Positions 46,936-58,394 of a DNA stretch of 64,000 nucleotides are shown in pieces. Source of the stretch: Onthophagus taurus (lineage: Eukaryota; Arthropoda; Insecta; Coleoptera; Scarabaeidae); NCBI RefSeq assembly GCF_036711975.1, contig NC_091966.1, positions 38,509,501-38,573,500 of the forward strand, read 5' to 3'. The translations under genes and the position numbers were made by a program. The number at the start of each line of letters is the position of its first letter. Within the stretch, counting starts at the first letter, position 1. The notes beneath the pieces were generated by a model. The model was not told the DNA's origin. It did not search any database and saw only the letters and a list, made by a program, of their open reading frames with translations.

Positions 46936-47720
46936 TTAGAACTTTCAAAATCGCAAAATATATGAATATGTCTTTGAACATTAAAATTGGTGATAACTCA
47001 AGAACAAAAAGTGATGAAAAACAATTTTGATTCAAAAAAATGTTCTATATTACCCCAAAAACATATTCAATAAGCAATTTCATTCCAACGTTTGATTCAC
47101 CTAACTTAATGCAGTCAAAATCGCAAAATATATGAAAATTAACGCTTTTGAGTATTAAAATAGGTTATTGCTCAAGAATATAAAGAAATGGGGACCTAAT
47201 TTTTAAACCAAAAATGTTCTATATGATCACAAAATTATATTTACTAAGCAGTTTCATTCGATCGTTTAATTTGCCCTACTTGCTTCAGTCAAAATGTATT
47301 AAAGTTGAGGTTTTTTATCATTAAAATAGGTTATATCTGAAGAATACGAAAAAATGGAATATAAATTGTTGTGCTAAAATTTCCTACATTGTGCCTAAAA
47401 CATATCCAATGGGCGATTTCATTGTATCGTTTAATTCATTCTACTTAGAAGTCTCAAAACAACGAAATGTATCTATGTAAGACATAGATATGGAAAACAA
47501 TTTTGTATACTACAATTATTCTACATGATCCCAAAAACATACTTAATAAGCAATTTCATTCTAGCGTTTAATTCGTCTTACTTAGTACAGTTAAAATCGT
47601 AGAATATATAAAAAGTGACGTTTTTGGGGATTAAAATATGTTATATCTCAAAATACAACGAAATGGAAAACTGATTCTTAAACTTAAAATGTTCCATATT
47701 ATTTTAAGAATCCATTCTTA

Positions 47721-49855
47721 TTCACATATTCATTACTAGATGAATTATTAATTAAGGGATAAATTTAATGTTTTATTACATAATAAGACGAACTTATTTA
47801 TAGAAAATTATGTAATAAGAGACCCACATTCGTCAAATCAAGGAGTCATTAGCTATATACCGACGATGTAAATTAATTTTAAATCCTCTCCGTTGAGTAC
47901 TTCCTTTCAAGGTGAGGAAGCCTTCACATAGCGAAAGCAAAAGTGTCCCCAAGGTAGGGTTAAAGTGATAAGTGCTGATTAGCTTGGATTAACAAAGCCC
48001 CAGCTTATTCTCTTGGGTTCTCTTAAATGGGCGGACGCCTTGAATACATTTAACAAATTACTCGTATAATTTTAGACAATATTATTAACATATAAAATTT
48101 TACGAAATTTATATCCACGCTTCTTGACGTTAAATTTATATTATGTAATAAACGAGAATTTCAGGCGTTTTTTAGGTACCCTATAAAATTGTTAAAAGTT
48201 ATACAAATAATTACGTTTTAATTAGCAGGTAATCCAGTTACATGGGACTAACAGGATTATTAAAAGTTTTGCCGTCGGCCCAGTTAATAATTTACCGAAC
48301 CGACGTCCCAAGAGATTTATACCAGTCTTTAACTTATAATTAAACTTTATTCCAAGATTAAATATTAAGTCCTTGACAATCGACTTCGCTAGCGGTTCGC
48401 AGATAATTACGGCCAACCGCATTATCCGGTACCATCAAAGGAAATCCGTGGTCAGAGTTTTCCAATTGGTATAGGACGAGCCATTTTCAACCGTATCTTC
48501 TCCATACATCTTTATAGATATTAAAGGGATACGTTTCTCCGATTGCTGGCCTTCGTAGTCTGGGAAACTGATCGAATCGAGCCTATCAATTTCATGCTCG
48601 GGACAAAGCTTTGAAAACATGCGAACGCTCGATGTTAGATATATCGAATATTGAGCTCATTAAATTATGGTCATATCTCTCGAGAACGCTTTCAGTAGAG
48701 GGTTTTACGTAACTAGCTTTCGTCGACAACCGGATGCCAAGACATTTCTTGAACCTAATAGAATCAGGGAGAACGTTTATTGCTTCGTTCGAATATTGCG
48801 AACATTTTTTCCTTAAATTGATAGTAAATTTAGTTTTAAAAAACCTTTTATCTTTAAGAGTCAATTATTTTAGTTCACGGTTATATACGGGTTTTGTCGT
48901 TTGGTCCTCTGTCGGATAGATTATTCCCTTTCCGCACTTCGAAAAGAATATCAGCACGTTCCATCTGGACTCCACTCGGACCGGAACAAGCCCGATTCGG
49001 ACCGGAGCCGATAACCGAAGCACGAACTTCGCCCGTACTTCAGTCAGCGCCCTCCGGGGCGGCAACGGTGAGGTCCTGCATCCCCATAAATTATATATTT
49101 ACCGCGCCAGTTCATCCCATCTATTCCCTGTCCTTTTGTGCCACACACACATACACCTCCCTATACCAAGAGTTAAAAATCAAGAAATCACAGACCGGAT
49201 TCTGCGGATTTTGCTCGAGACGGTTCATCGAGCAGGTTAACAACGACCCGATAGACGTTCAACTTCGATTCCTGTCACGTACGAAATCAATTGGGATGTG
49301 TAAGAAAAAATAAGAAACACGAAAAAAATCGAACTGTTGCTTTCAATGTATCAAAAAAAAAACAATGTTATTTCTAAATTACAAATTAAATGATGTCACA
49401 TTTAATGTAATCAGTAAATGTACAAACACGTGTAATCGTCAACACTCGCGATTTGTGGTTTCGAATCCGGTTCCTAAACGTCCAAAAATGTATGTTTGTC
49501 CGTAAATATCCACCAGCGGGAAACTATTTTATCAATAGACGACCATTATCAGATGGTTTTAATTTGAATGTTCCACAGCGTATGTAATAAACGCTAATTA
49601 CGCAGCAGTTTGTGCTAAATTATGAACTGCTGCAATGTATTTTTCGTTGTCCGCAAGAGGTGATGAATTTCGCGTAAAATAACAACCATTAATCTATTTA
49701 GAAAATCTTTTTTTTTTATTCAGCTAAATTACGCTACGTAATTATTTGTTTTATAAAATTATTAAACAATTATCCTTAAATACACAACACACATACGCTG
49801 ATAAAGATGTACATCGTTTTACTATTTTTGTTACATCCTACACATTTTTTTTTGC
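47721..49855. other. No gene seen
   Basis: About 2.1 kb downstream of the cuticle gene. A 139-codon open frame at 48894-49313 has biased but unfamiliar composition and a TTG-like start. I do not support it as a gene. Confidence 0.5.
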
Positions 49856-49859
49856 CTAT

Positions 49860-49865
49860 TTTATT
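49860..49865 (-). terminator. Polyadenylation signal overlapping the cuticle gene stop
   Basis: The TAA stop (49861-49863) is itself part of AATAAA on the minus strand. If used, the 3' UTR would be extremely short; no better signal was noticed in the next 150 bp. Confidence 0.45.
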
Positions 49866-52800
49866 CGTATTGATACAAATTTTTTGGCACCTAAAATAAA
49901 AATGAACGTTATGAATGTGTGTTTCAGCGTAATTTCGTTAAACTAACCTGAACGTATTGGTCTTTTGGTGGTGGTGTTGGTTTAGGAATTTTTACCACAA
50001 TATCAGTTGGTTTTCTAACAACCTAAAAGAAAAAATATTAAAAATTATATTAAAAAAAATGATTATGTAATTATGTAATATTTATGTAGGGAATGGAAAT
50101 TGTCTCATTAAAAATTATAAATATAATTTGTGAAGATACGAATTTCAATTTCAATGAAGAATCGGATTGTTATGAAAACAAGGTCTTCATTTTATTAAGA
50201 TGTCTGACAGAATTTTATTGCTTTAGAGATGGCCAAAATACACATTACTTTCTCCTCCTTTACAAGAAAGGCCGAAAACTATAATGATGCCAACAGTTTA
50301 TCAAAGCATACATAACATCTTGTGGCTGATGAATAACATTTCTATAATATTGGAGTTCCTTAGAAATGTTTGAATTCATTTTCAAATTAACGTATCTCCA
50401 TAAGTTGATAGAATTAGCCTTGAATCAAAATTAAAAATATGATTCCACGACTTATTATTATACAGGGTGATTCAAAAAAACCGCTGACAGACTTCTAGAC
50501 TAGATAATAGATGAAAAATTAAGATGAATAGTCTTAATATACATGGGGTCGCAAATGCCTCCGTAACAAGATATAGCGGGTCAAAGTTTCTTTAAAATTA
50601 AATATTTTCTGCAATAAAAAGCCTTTTTTAAAAAAAATATTGTCAACGTCGTTGCTAATTTTGTCAAACGGGCAGTATTTTCGTGTAAAGTCATCAATTA
50701 ACTATCAATTGGTCGATTACAAAATTTTGATGAAAGTAATAGTTTTAAAAAAAACACGTTTGTAGAAAATTTGTTAATCCAATCAAAAATTGTTGCTTTA
50801 ATCAAAGTGTTGTAAGAGACCAATTGATATTGATAATTGATCACTTTACACGAAAACACTGCCCGTTTGACAAAATTAGCAGTGGTGTTGAAAATATTTT
50901 TATAAAAGGGTTTTTTATTGCAGATAATGTTTAATTTTAAAGAAACTTTGACACACTTATATCTCGTTAAGAATTTGCAAGCTCATGTATATTAAGACTT
51001 TTCATCTTAATTTTTGATGTATTACCTGCCCTAGAAATCTGTCAGCGGTTTTTTGAATCACCCTGTATATTCAAGCTTCTCTATGGTAACTTAAGTAAGT
51101 TCTTTAGTAACACAGCAATCAGCAAAAGTCTTCGTTACTTAATGTTTTATGGTACCATCTATGTCTTGCACTGTGTCTTTCATTACTTTACAGAATCTTC
51201 TCCAGAAATCTCTTTTATTCCTGCGAATGTTTATGACTTAATCTAATACTTAGTGGATTGTTTTTGTAATGAGTTGAACACAAATGCCACAAAGATCACA
51301 ATCGCAATAGAAAGGTTATCAGTAAGGTAATTCTTAAACTGATCTTAATTTGTGAATAAGGGTTCCGACCTATGAGCTGAACACAATGGTTTAGAAGAAG
51401 CATGCTCTATTTCAAATAACCAAGGTTAATTCGGTGGCTACGTTATTAACAGTAAGATCTTCATGAAATAAAGACATTTTTACTTTTGTCATTGTTGGCG
51501 GTGTTGGCTTAAGCTACGCAATGCGCGTAAAAACTGCATTAGACCTGTATGTTTTTCATCCGATTGAAGGCAAGAATCACGCATGCCATTTAGACATCAT
51601 GTACTACAACTTCGGGCAGAGGTCGAAGTCTTTAGTGACATCACATTGTATTTTGCAATGTATGCTACAAATTTGTACTGTGTTTAATGTTAACTACAGC
51701 TTGTTTAATGCACCTGAAAACTTCACCAATTCTTTATCAAGAAGAAGTCTATGAAGATGACGTTTTGCAAAACATAAATTAGCGATAAGCAAAACAAAGT
51801 AAGAAATTGAATAACAGCGACGAAATATTCTTCTTTTTTCATAACTCACTCCATCATAAGAGAACTAAACTCAACCCAGCCGAACTAATCTCAACCAAAC
51901 TAAACCCAACCCAATATAACCCAACCTAACCCAACCTCGTTTTTTTTTGTGTTTTTTTGCTGGGGAGAAGAAAAAGCTTTATGGCAAATCAAAAACTGAC
52001 CATATCGAGTGTGTGGCACTCCACTAACTCAGATTTCATTGGACAAGGTTCCGGCACTAAAACTCCCCCCTTCCCTTTCTTTCACTTCTAGGTTTTCAGC
52101 ATTATGGGATCGCTATATGCATTACTGCAAGCTACTTGCGAAAAAGCAAGCAAGCCGTATGGGAAACACCCGGTTAGAGATCAGCCGGCCTACGTTGCTG
52201 CTGCTCTGTATGCAGAAGTGACACAAATTAGCACTTTTTTATCTATCGCTCTTAGCTATTTCTTTTATTTGCTATATTTCAGCAAATCTTCCATGCTGAA
52301 GATGCATACAGGGACACCGACCGTATCACCGCAACCTATAAAACCCAACCCAAGCCAACTCAACCCAAGCCAACTCAACCCAAGCCAACTCAACCCAAGC
52401 CAACTCAACACAATATAATATCGTTAATATTTACTATTTCATTATGAATGACAGACAAATTTGTAAAATCCATCAAATGAAAAAAAATTAAATTATAATT
52501 GTTTAGAAATATATATTTTTTCCAACAATTTCTCGTAGCGAGGAATATGTTTACAGATATTGCTGATGATGCCTTACTAATTTTTGAAGTGAATTTTTTA
52601 ACCTTAGTAGTTAGTTTTAGTTTAGTAATTAAGAATTGCAGTTTGTGGTGCCAAGGCAAGAGGTTTGGAAAGTAGTAGAGAAGAAAGGGACTCCCTCACA
52701 ACTCTGATATATGCAGATAATGTAGTCCTCATCGCAGGCTCGGTGAGGAAATTGCAACAGATTGTACTCGAGTGGTCAGAAACTCTAAAGCAGACGGGCA

Positions 52801-55800
52801 TGATGTTGAACAAGGTGAAAAGTCAAGTTATCCACATCGAATGTGATGGTCAACTTCTCATCCAGGTTAATAGCTATCAATATCTAAGGATGTCTTCTAT
52901 CACTTCAATATCTTCTAAAGGATGAAGTACGCCGAAAGGCCAAGACAAAGTCATGACAGAACAGAGTACAGAACAGCCGTTTTCGAAAAGATCTCAATAT
53001 GCAGCCGGTTGAGAGGATGATTAAGGATAGACAGCTGTCTTGGTTTGGCCACATAAGACGAATGAGATAGGTGAGGAAACCACGAAACAATGTCAGTATG
53101 TCTCATAATCATAAATTTATAGTTTTGTATTCAAAAATTTTCAGTTATCTTATCATACATTGATAATCGATCACTATGTTATGAGAAATTAAGCAGGGAA
53201 GAACTATTGCTTTGTTAAGCCTAGAATCCGAATACATAAGCATAATAGATGCTAAAGGAATTCTTTTCTATTCATACTAAGAAAATGATTTTCTTCTGTA
53301 TTAAAATAGTTTAATTCAGTTAGTAATCGTGATAACGAGAAGGGATAATAACTATTCTGGGATGGTGTCGCCCCGGAGGTCGGTGTTGGTTAAATTGATA
53401 ATTCGGTTAGGGTCCGCGCAAAGTTCAATTGTATACAATTAATGTAGAAGGCGTGTTGTAACACGATTACCCACCTCTGCTTTGAATCCTTCCTCCGGAT
53501 CTGCAGTATAAGTAACAGTTCTAATGAACCCGTCTGAATCTACAACTGAATAACTGCCCGAAATCTTCTTACCGTCACGTTGTTCCTGTCTGTTATGGTA
53601 GTTAGTGTTTTCATCATCCGTTACGTCAAAGCCAAATTTATACGAAGAATTCGCCTAAAAGAATTAAAAAAGTATCAATTTATTTCACGGTTTGTTTTTG
53701 TTAAATAAGTATAATTCAATTTTACGCATTGCAATAATTTCAGAATTTAGTGTCGTAATCGGTATCGACCTAAAAAGTAATCTGAATATCACATGACTTT
53801 CAAAACGGTACTTTCACGTGCAATTACTGACTCACATATCTTGAAAATTTAACTGGATACATCTAAATTACCGGAAATTAAACGTCAATAGCTACTATAT
53901 ATTGCATAACCATTGTGCGTTACCGTTCTGGTTTGCAATTAAGTGAAAGTTAAGCAGTCAACTCTCAGTTTACCAGACGGTAAAGACCGTGTATTCCGTT
54001 TAATCACATGTGCAACATAAATTTTGTTGAAAACAAGTAGAGAATGCAATTAATTTTATGCATGATAATGATAATCTCTCCTAAAACCTAACGTGCTCAT
54101 GCGAAACCGAAACTCATTTCCGGCAAACCGCCACTAGACAAGGTTGTTGTTTTATTTCTGGACTGCGCTCGATTTAACGCCGGTTAATAATTGATGGTTG
54201 GGAGTCATGCACTAACGAACTCACTTAGTACGGCAACGAGCTCGCGGAATCTCGGGTGAAAGTGAGCGGAAGTTTTTTTGGCGACGAAATTTTTGCGGAG
54301 AGCCACGTCGTCGCCGTTGGCTGGGCGACTTTCACGTCTTCTTTCCTAAAAAATTGTAAGAAATCTACGAAACACTTCAGAAAAAAGACAAGCGGTTATT
54401 AAGATATTGCGAAAGGTTTCTATGCTAACAAAATTATATCACCAAATGGTCTTAATAAACATATTACACGCACATTCAAACAGAAAGTTGCCCATTATTA
54501 CTAATGTTTTGTATTATACAGAACAATTATTATTGGTATTAATTAGCTGCATTTAGAGTATATAAGACTGCATCCATACAAGTTTCGTATTAACGGCATT
54601 GTTAAGTAACGTTCAATTAGTTCTCGATCGACCACGAACTATAGGTTCTCGCATTGTTCGTGAATGCATTGTTCTTGGAGATGGTCTACCGAGACCTTAT
54701 CTAACTCAAAATAGAGGGACGGAGAAGAGCGCAGTTTCGACATCTATAGGCAATAAATATCCCTATTTAGCGTTGCGGGAACATCATAATCCCACCAAGC
54801 TGGTTGCGGAAAGGACAAAAGGGCATCTTGAAAGTAATTGACGTCGCGATGCAATCCCGGCGAAATCGACGTTCGAGAAACGCGACGGTGAAGAGCTGTT
54901 ACGGGATGTCGTTACGTAATAAACGTGCGGTTGGAGTAGCGAAGTGGCCAACTTGGGTAAAGGCCACTTCTATTACAGTGTTGACCTTATGAGATTGCAG
55001 GAAAAAAAAAGGTGTTACTTCGAAACGTAAAATAAATTTGATGCTATATATAGATCGTAAATAAAGAAGATTAGAAATGAAGAGAGAATTAATAATAACG
55101 CCAAAATGAACCTTTGTATTACTGATAATATTGAGATGCCGTTGGCGATATGGAGTTAATACCGGAAATTTGAAATTCTACTGGGATAAATGGAAGCGCG
55201 GCGTTTGTAATGTCGAGTTTTCGTTTTAATTTCGTTTTGGAGGGCCATTTCTGGTCGATAAACCATTTGTTTGAAATTCACGACACGTCTTTCATTTGTA
55301 TTAATGTTGCGCTTCGGTGGAGGCGCAGCAGATAAACGCGACCCAATATTTCTTAAAGTTGTGAAATGCGTTTTGCCTAATACCGATCCGATAAATACCC
55401 TTCGCGAAGATTTGGCCTTGGAAATTTATTCCAACGATGATTGCTTAAAGCGTCTAAATATTAATGTAGATGAGTCAATGATTTAAATCAACCTTATTCG
55501 AGTACTTTCAAATCACGTTCTAATAAAAGCGACATTAATATAATTATCAAGGTTATATTAATGCGTATTAATGCGAAAATACAGTTTTGTTTTAATTATT
55601 ATTATTATAAAAGATAAATGGATTTGATGTGGAAAGCGACAAAACTTTCGCAAATTAAAAAGTAAAAAGTATGTTTAAGTGTACCGCGAAATTAGAAATA
55701 ATTGCTCACCGAATGGCCGCCGGCATTTCTATTTAGTTTGTTTATTTGCCCGCCGCCGGTGCGATACGGCTTTAATAACACCGCCCCCGGCGCAATTGGT

Positions 55801-56652
55801 GCAACGTGGCGAACGCTACGATATACGACAGTTTTCCAGAAGTTTATTCACCGGTCCAGTTTGCGAAACACGCTTTGTACGTTTCTATTGCTAATTTAAA
55901 ATAGCAAAACAAAAAAAATTAAAACATACATCATCATATTGCTCCTCCTCTTCAGTTTGTTTACCATTTGATCTTGCTTGAGCTGGATAAATTTGTGGTT
56001 GATATTGTTTGGGTGGTTTAACGGAAGTTTGAACTTGATATTGAGCTTGAGGTTCAGGTTGATACACATATTGCGGTTGATATTCGACTTGATACTGGTT
56101 CGGTGTTTGCGCAGCTGCGTATCCACCGCCTTCTCTTTCTTGCGTTGCCCTTGCGATTGCTTCGTTTGCTGCTACTATAGCTTGTCGTTGCCTACTTGCT
56201 TGCCAAGCTGCTCTTCTTTCGGCTGTTGCTTGTACTTGATTTGCAAGTCCTTGTTGTTGTTGAACTGAGAGGGTGTCCGCATAACCAGGTCCCGCAATTT
56301 TATTTGCTACTCGTTGAATCTAAATATAATTTAGATCAGAAAGGTTATAATGTAATAAAGTTAAAGATAATACTTGTCTATCAACGTTTGTGGGTAACAG
56401 CAATTGTGGGACGAGTTGTGTTGGTGGTGTGTAAGCAGGGGCTGCTGCATTGTAAACAGCCGGTTGCGGTGTTGGCGTACGAGGTATACTTATATACAGC
56501 GGTTGGCTTTGTTCTTGTTGGGGTAGTAGCGATTGAATCCCGGCGTAGTCTCCCGTGGGATAGGCAGGTTGGGAAACCGGTGCGGCCGCAGACCGTCGAA
56601 CTAAGGTTAACAAAGTAAGGTAACACAATGATAATAAATTATTGGAGATCAT
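49861..56652 (-). CDS. RR-type cuticular protein, five exons
   Basis: Structural chitin-binding protein of the cuticle. Exons: 56652-56374, 56319-55930, 53654-53475, 50022-49948 and 49890-49861. All splice sites are GT-AG and all junctions phase 0, giving 317 residues. Residues 1 to about 25 are a signal peptide (ATG at 56652; an upstream in-frame TTG is not a credible start). Exon 1 adds a Pro/Gln-rich stretch. Exon 2 has an Ala/Gln/Arg-rich, probably helical segment (QVQATAERRAAWQASRQRQ) followed by Tyr/Gln/Pro-rich repeats. Exon 3 is one Rebers-Riddiford chitin-binding domain (residues 224-283) with SYKFGFDVTDDENTNYHNRQ and GSYSVVDSDG, ending VTYTADPEEGFKAE. Exon 4 supplies VVRKPTDIVVKIPKP, and exon 5 nine residues. 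Introns 2 and 3 (2.3 and 3.5 kb) contain transposon sequence. Family certain; the exact orthologue is not identified. Confidence 0.9.
50463..51065. mobile_element. Foldback mariner-type MITE in cuticle-gene intron 3
   Basis: 603 bp beginning CAGGGTGATTCAAAAAAACC and ending in its complement, TA on both sides (50461-50462, 51066-51067). The two arms, about 290 bp each, pair over most of their length. No coding sequence. Confidence 0.85.
51869..51945. repeat. Degenerate CCCAACC simple repeat
   Basis: A run of CTCAACC, AACCCAACC and TAACCCAACC units in intron 3. Irregular, so not a telomeric array. Confidence 0.6.
52343..52411. repeat. 15-bp minisatellite
   Basis: Four tandem copies of CCAAGCCAACTCAAC within intron 3 of the cuticle gene. 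Confidence 0.85.
52660..53100 (+). pseudogene. RTE-like LINE reverse-transcriptase fragment
   Basis: Reads TLIYADNVVLIAGSVRKLQ, where the usual active site YADD has become YADN. MMLNKVKSQVIHIECDG and NSYQYL follow. After a stop and a loss, the typical C-terminal ending continues in another frame (PVERMIKDRQLSWFGHIRRM). It lies in intron 3 of the cuticle gene on the opposite strand. Inactive. Confidence 0.75.
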
Positions 56653-56738
56653 CGTTTGTCTTATTGATAAAAAGCGAGTAACCGAACTGGGCGAACGTCG
56701 GCGCCAAAAGCTAAACTTTTGCAATTACCGGGGGAGGT

Positions 56739-56750
56739 GTTTTATATATA
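56739..56750 (-). promoter_or_regulatory. TATA box of the cuticle gene
   Basis: TATATATAAAAC on the minus strand, about 90-100 bp upstream of the start codon. It implies a transcription start near 56715. Confidence 0.6.
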
Positions 56751-56759
56751 AGCCGCAAT

Positions 56760-57930
56760 CCCCTACTTCCAACGTGCGAAGCCGTTAGTATCTCTGGTTG
56801 TTCGTCGGGACACTTTCGAGCTAGAGGAGAAAGGAATTGCACAATAGCAGGGTCACTGTATTCTCTGTATTGTACAGCGTCCTGAAAAAAAAGCTTTTCT
56901 TTAGTTACCGGACGATTGACCACCGCAAGATCTTTTTTTTCTCTAAAAACGTTTTTAGGTGAAATGAAAATAAATTATGCAATATTTTGTTTCATAATTT
57001 ATTATTTACCTTATCGGTGTTGAAAGGATTTATGGAAATCGGGTTACGGTATCGATTTGTTTAGTACTTATCGAATTGCAGTTACAGTTATATTTTTATC
57101 CCAGTGTTAAATTTAGTAGTCATGACTTTTGTGCGACTTTCGAACCTTGAACGTTATGAAGAAAAATTACTCGCGTGAAACTTTTATAACCTACATACAT
57201 CTAAGTACATTTAAGAAATTAATTACTACCGTAATAAAATGCGATTAAATTTTATACTCCTATGTTTGTAAAACTTGATATTTGAAATCAATAGAATTTC
57301 ATCATGCAATTCACTACTTCAATGTGTTATTGAGTGTTTATTAACTATTTATTTTTACTTTAACTTTGATATATACGATTTAGTTCAAGTTTTCGACGCA
57401 GTTTAGGAAATGTGATATTGTCCAGTTATTATAATTCAAAATGATAATTGGGAGCTAAGTAGAAATTCTATTGTTAGAGCTTCGGTGTCGTGCAGAAAGC
57501 AGTTGCCTAACTACAGTAATTAGTAACCGAGTTATCTTGCGCAATTACTCGGTTATGTAGTGGTGCGGCAGTTGGTATTAATATTAACGATGTACGGCCC
57601 ACACCGATGTACGTGTATATGTATGTATCTGAGGATGTAACTTTGTGAGAAAACTTGTCTACGTCAGCGATTGCTGACCTGGTAATATGCTAGTTAGCAA
57701 ACTAGAGATACGAACGATTCGGAGCGGTTACAAATACTAACTAGGAAATACTCCCAAACCAGGTAATGTAAAGTCAACTATATTAACTTTTCTTTCATGT
57801 ATCATGTATCGTGTTTCTATCGACAATAAAACGACCATTAAAGTTGGTTGTGTTAAGCATTTGTTACCGTTTTTAATAGACGTCGTTCTTTTGAAAATAC
57901 GAGTTAACGCATTTTATGACATAATTAAAG
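56760..57930. other. Intergenic region between two divergent genes
   Basis: About 1.2 kb between the cuticle gene and the defensin-like gene, which are transcribed away from each other. It probably contains both promoters' distal elements; I see no specific sites. Confidence 0.5.
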
Positions 57931-57935
57931 GTTTG

Positions 57936-57979
57936 TATAAAGAACCTGACTTTGCGTTAAACTTTACATTTCCTCAGTT
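57936..57979 (+). promoter_or_regulatory. TATA box and initiator of the defensin-like gene
   Basis: TATAAAG at 57936-57942 and an arthropod initiator TCAGTT at 57974-57979. The spacing is slightly longer than the usual 30 bp. The start codon follows 44 bp after the initiator. Confidence 0.5.
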
Positions 57980-58022
57980 CCTACTCATTTCTTTCATTGA
58001 TTTTTTTTGTGTAACTACGAAA

Positions 58023-58351
58023 ATGTCTAAATTATCCGTAATATTTCTCGTTGGTATTCTCATTTATACCGTAACATCTCTTGCTGTTGTTGGTGAGCAA
58101 TACAACTTAATCAATTATTTTCTTTAATTAACATTTATCTTTTAGGGAAACACTATTGTCTTGGAGAACGTGAACCCGGAGATGAATGCAAACAAAAATG
58201 CGCCGAAGTAAATCAATCTCCGATGTGCTACCAGAGAATGTGTTATTGTTACACCAAATTAGACAACATTGCAAAAAAGAAAATTGAGGTGCATAATGAA
58301 GAAGCTCCAGTTGTACGGTCTTTATTTCCAAATTTAGTACCAACATACTAA
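58023..58351 (+). CDS. Secreted six-cysteine defensin-like peptide
   Basis: A small secreted protein, probably with a cysteine-stabilised alpha-beta fold as in insect defensins, which would suggest an antimicrobial role. Exon 1 (58023-58092) encodes a signal peptide, MSKLSVIFLVGILIYTVTS. A 53-bp GT-AG intron follows, and exon 2 (58146-58351) encodes the rest. Total 91 residues. The cysteine pattern after the signal is C-x9-C-x3-C-x8-C-x4-C-x-C, matching the CSalpha-beta rule (C-x3-C helix pair and C-x-C strand pair). Unlike ordinary defensins it has a tail of about 35 residues after the last cysteine, Lys/Glu-rich then hydrophobic (SLFPNLVPTY). I cannot name a subfamily. The intron falls right after the signal peptide. 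Secretion is confident; the fold is inferred from spacing alone. Confidence 0.75.
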
Positions 58352-58384
58352 TGATGTATAATGTAACTTTATTCGATACTAAAG

Positions 58385-58390
58385 AATAAA
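58385..58390 (+). terminator. Polyadenylation signal of the defensin-like gene
   Basis: AATAAA 33 bp beyond the stop codon. Confidence 0.7.
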
Positions 58391-58394
58391 AGTG

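Larger units (their letters stand above)
41480..47720. repeat. ~175-bp satellite, interrupted by two transposons
   Basis: Diverged monomers occupy 41480-41815, 43078-43551 and 46939-47720. Each has AAAATCGCAAAATATATGAA, then a TATTAAAATAGGTTATATCTCAAG stretch, a CCAAAAATGTTC stretch and AATAAGCGATTTCATTC. Spacing between neighbouring AAAATCGC blocks is about 170-180 bp (for example 43211 to 43391). The TTAA element at 41820 and the pogo-like element at 43555 are inserted in it. Confidence 0.8.

Noticed and set aside
48894-49313. 139-codon open frame downstream of the cuticle gene
   Set aside because: Low-similarity, Ser/Arg-rich frame with no ATG-led family match. Overlapping frames are open on the other strand as well.
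51869-51945. Telomere-like CCTAACCC run
   Set aside because: Units are irregular and mixed with other words, so it is a simple repeat and not an interstitial telomeric array.
55271-55486. 71-codon plus-strand frame in intron 2 of the cuticle gene
   Set aside because: Looks somewhat protein-like but has no known domain or splice partners.
56711-56923. Possible extra upstream exon of the cuticle gene (minus strand)
   Set aside because: An acceptor-like TTTTTTTTCAG precedes it, but it lies upstream of and overlaps the TATA box, and the exon 1 ATG with its signal peptide already explains the gene start.
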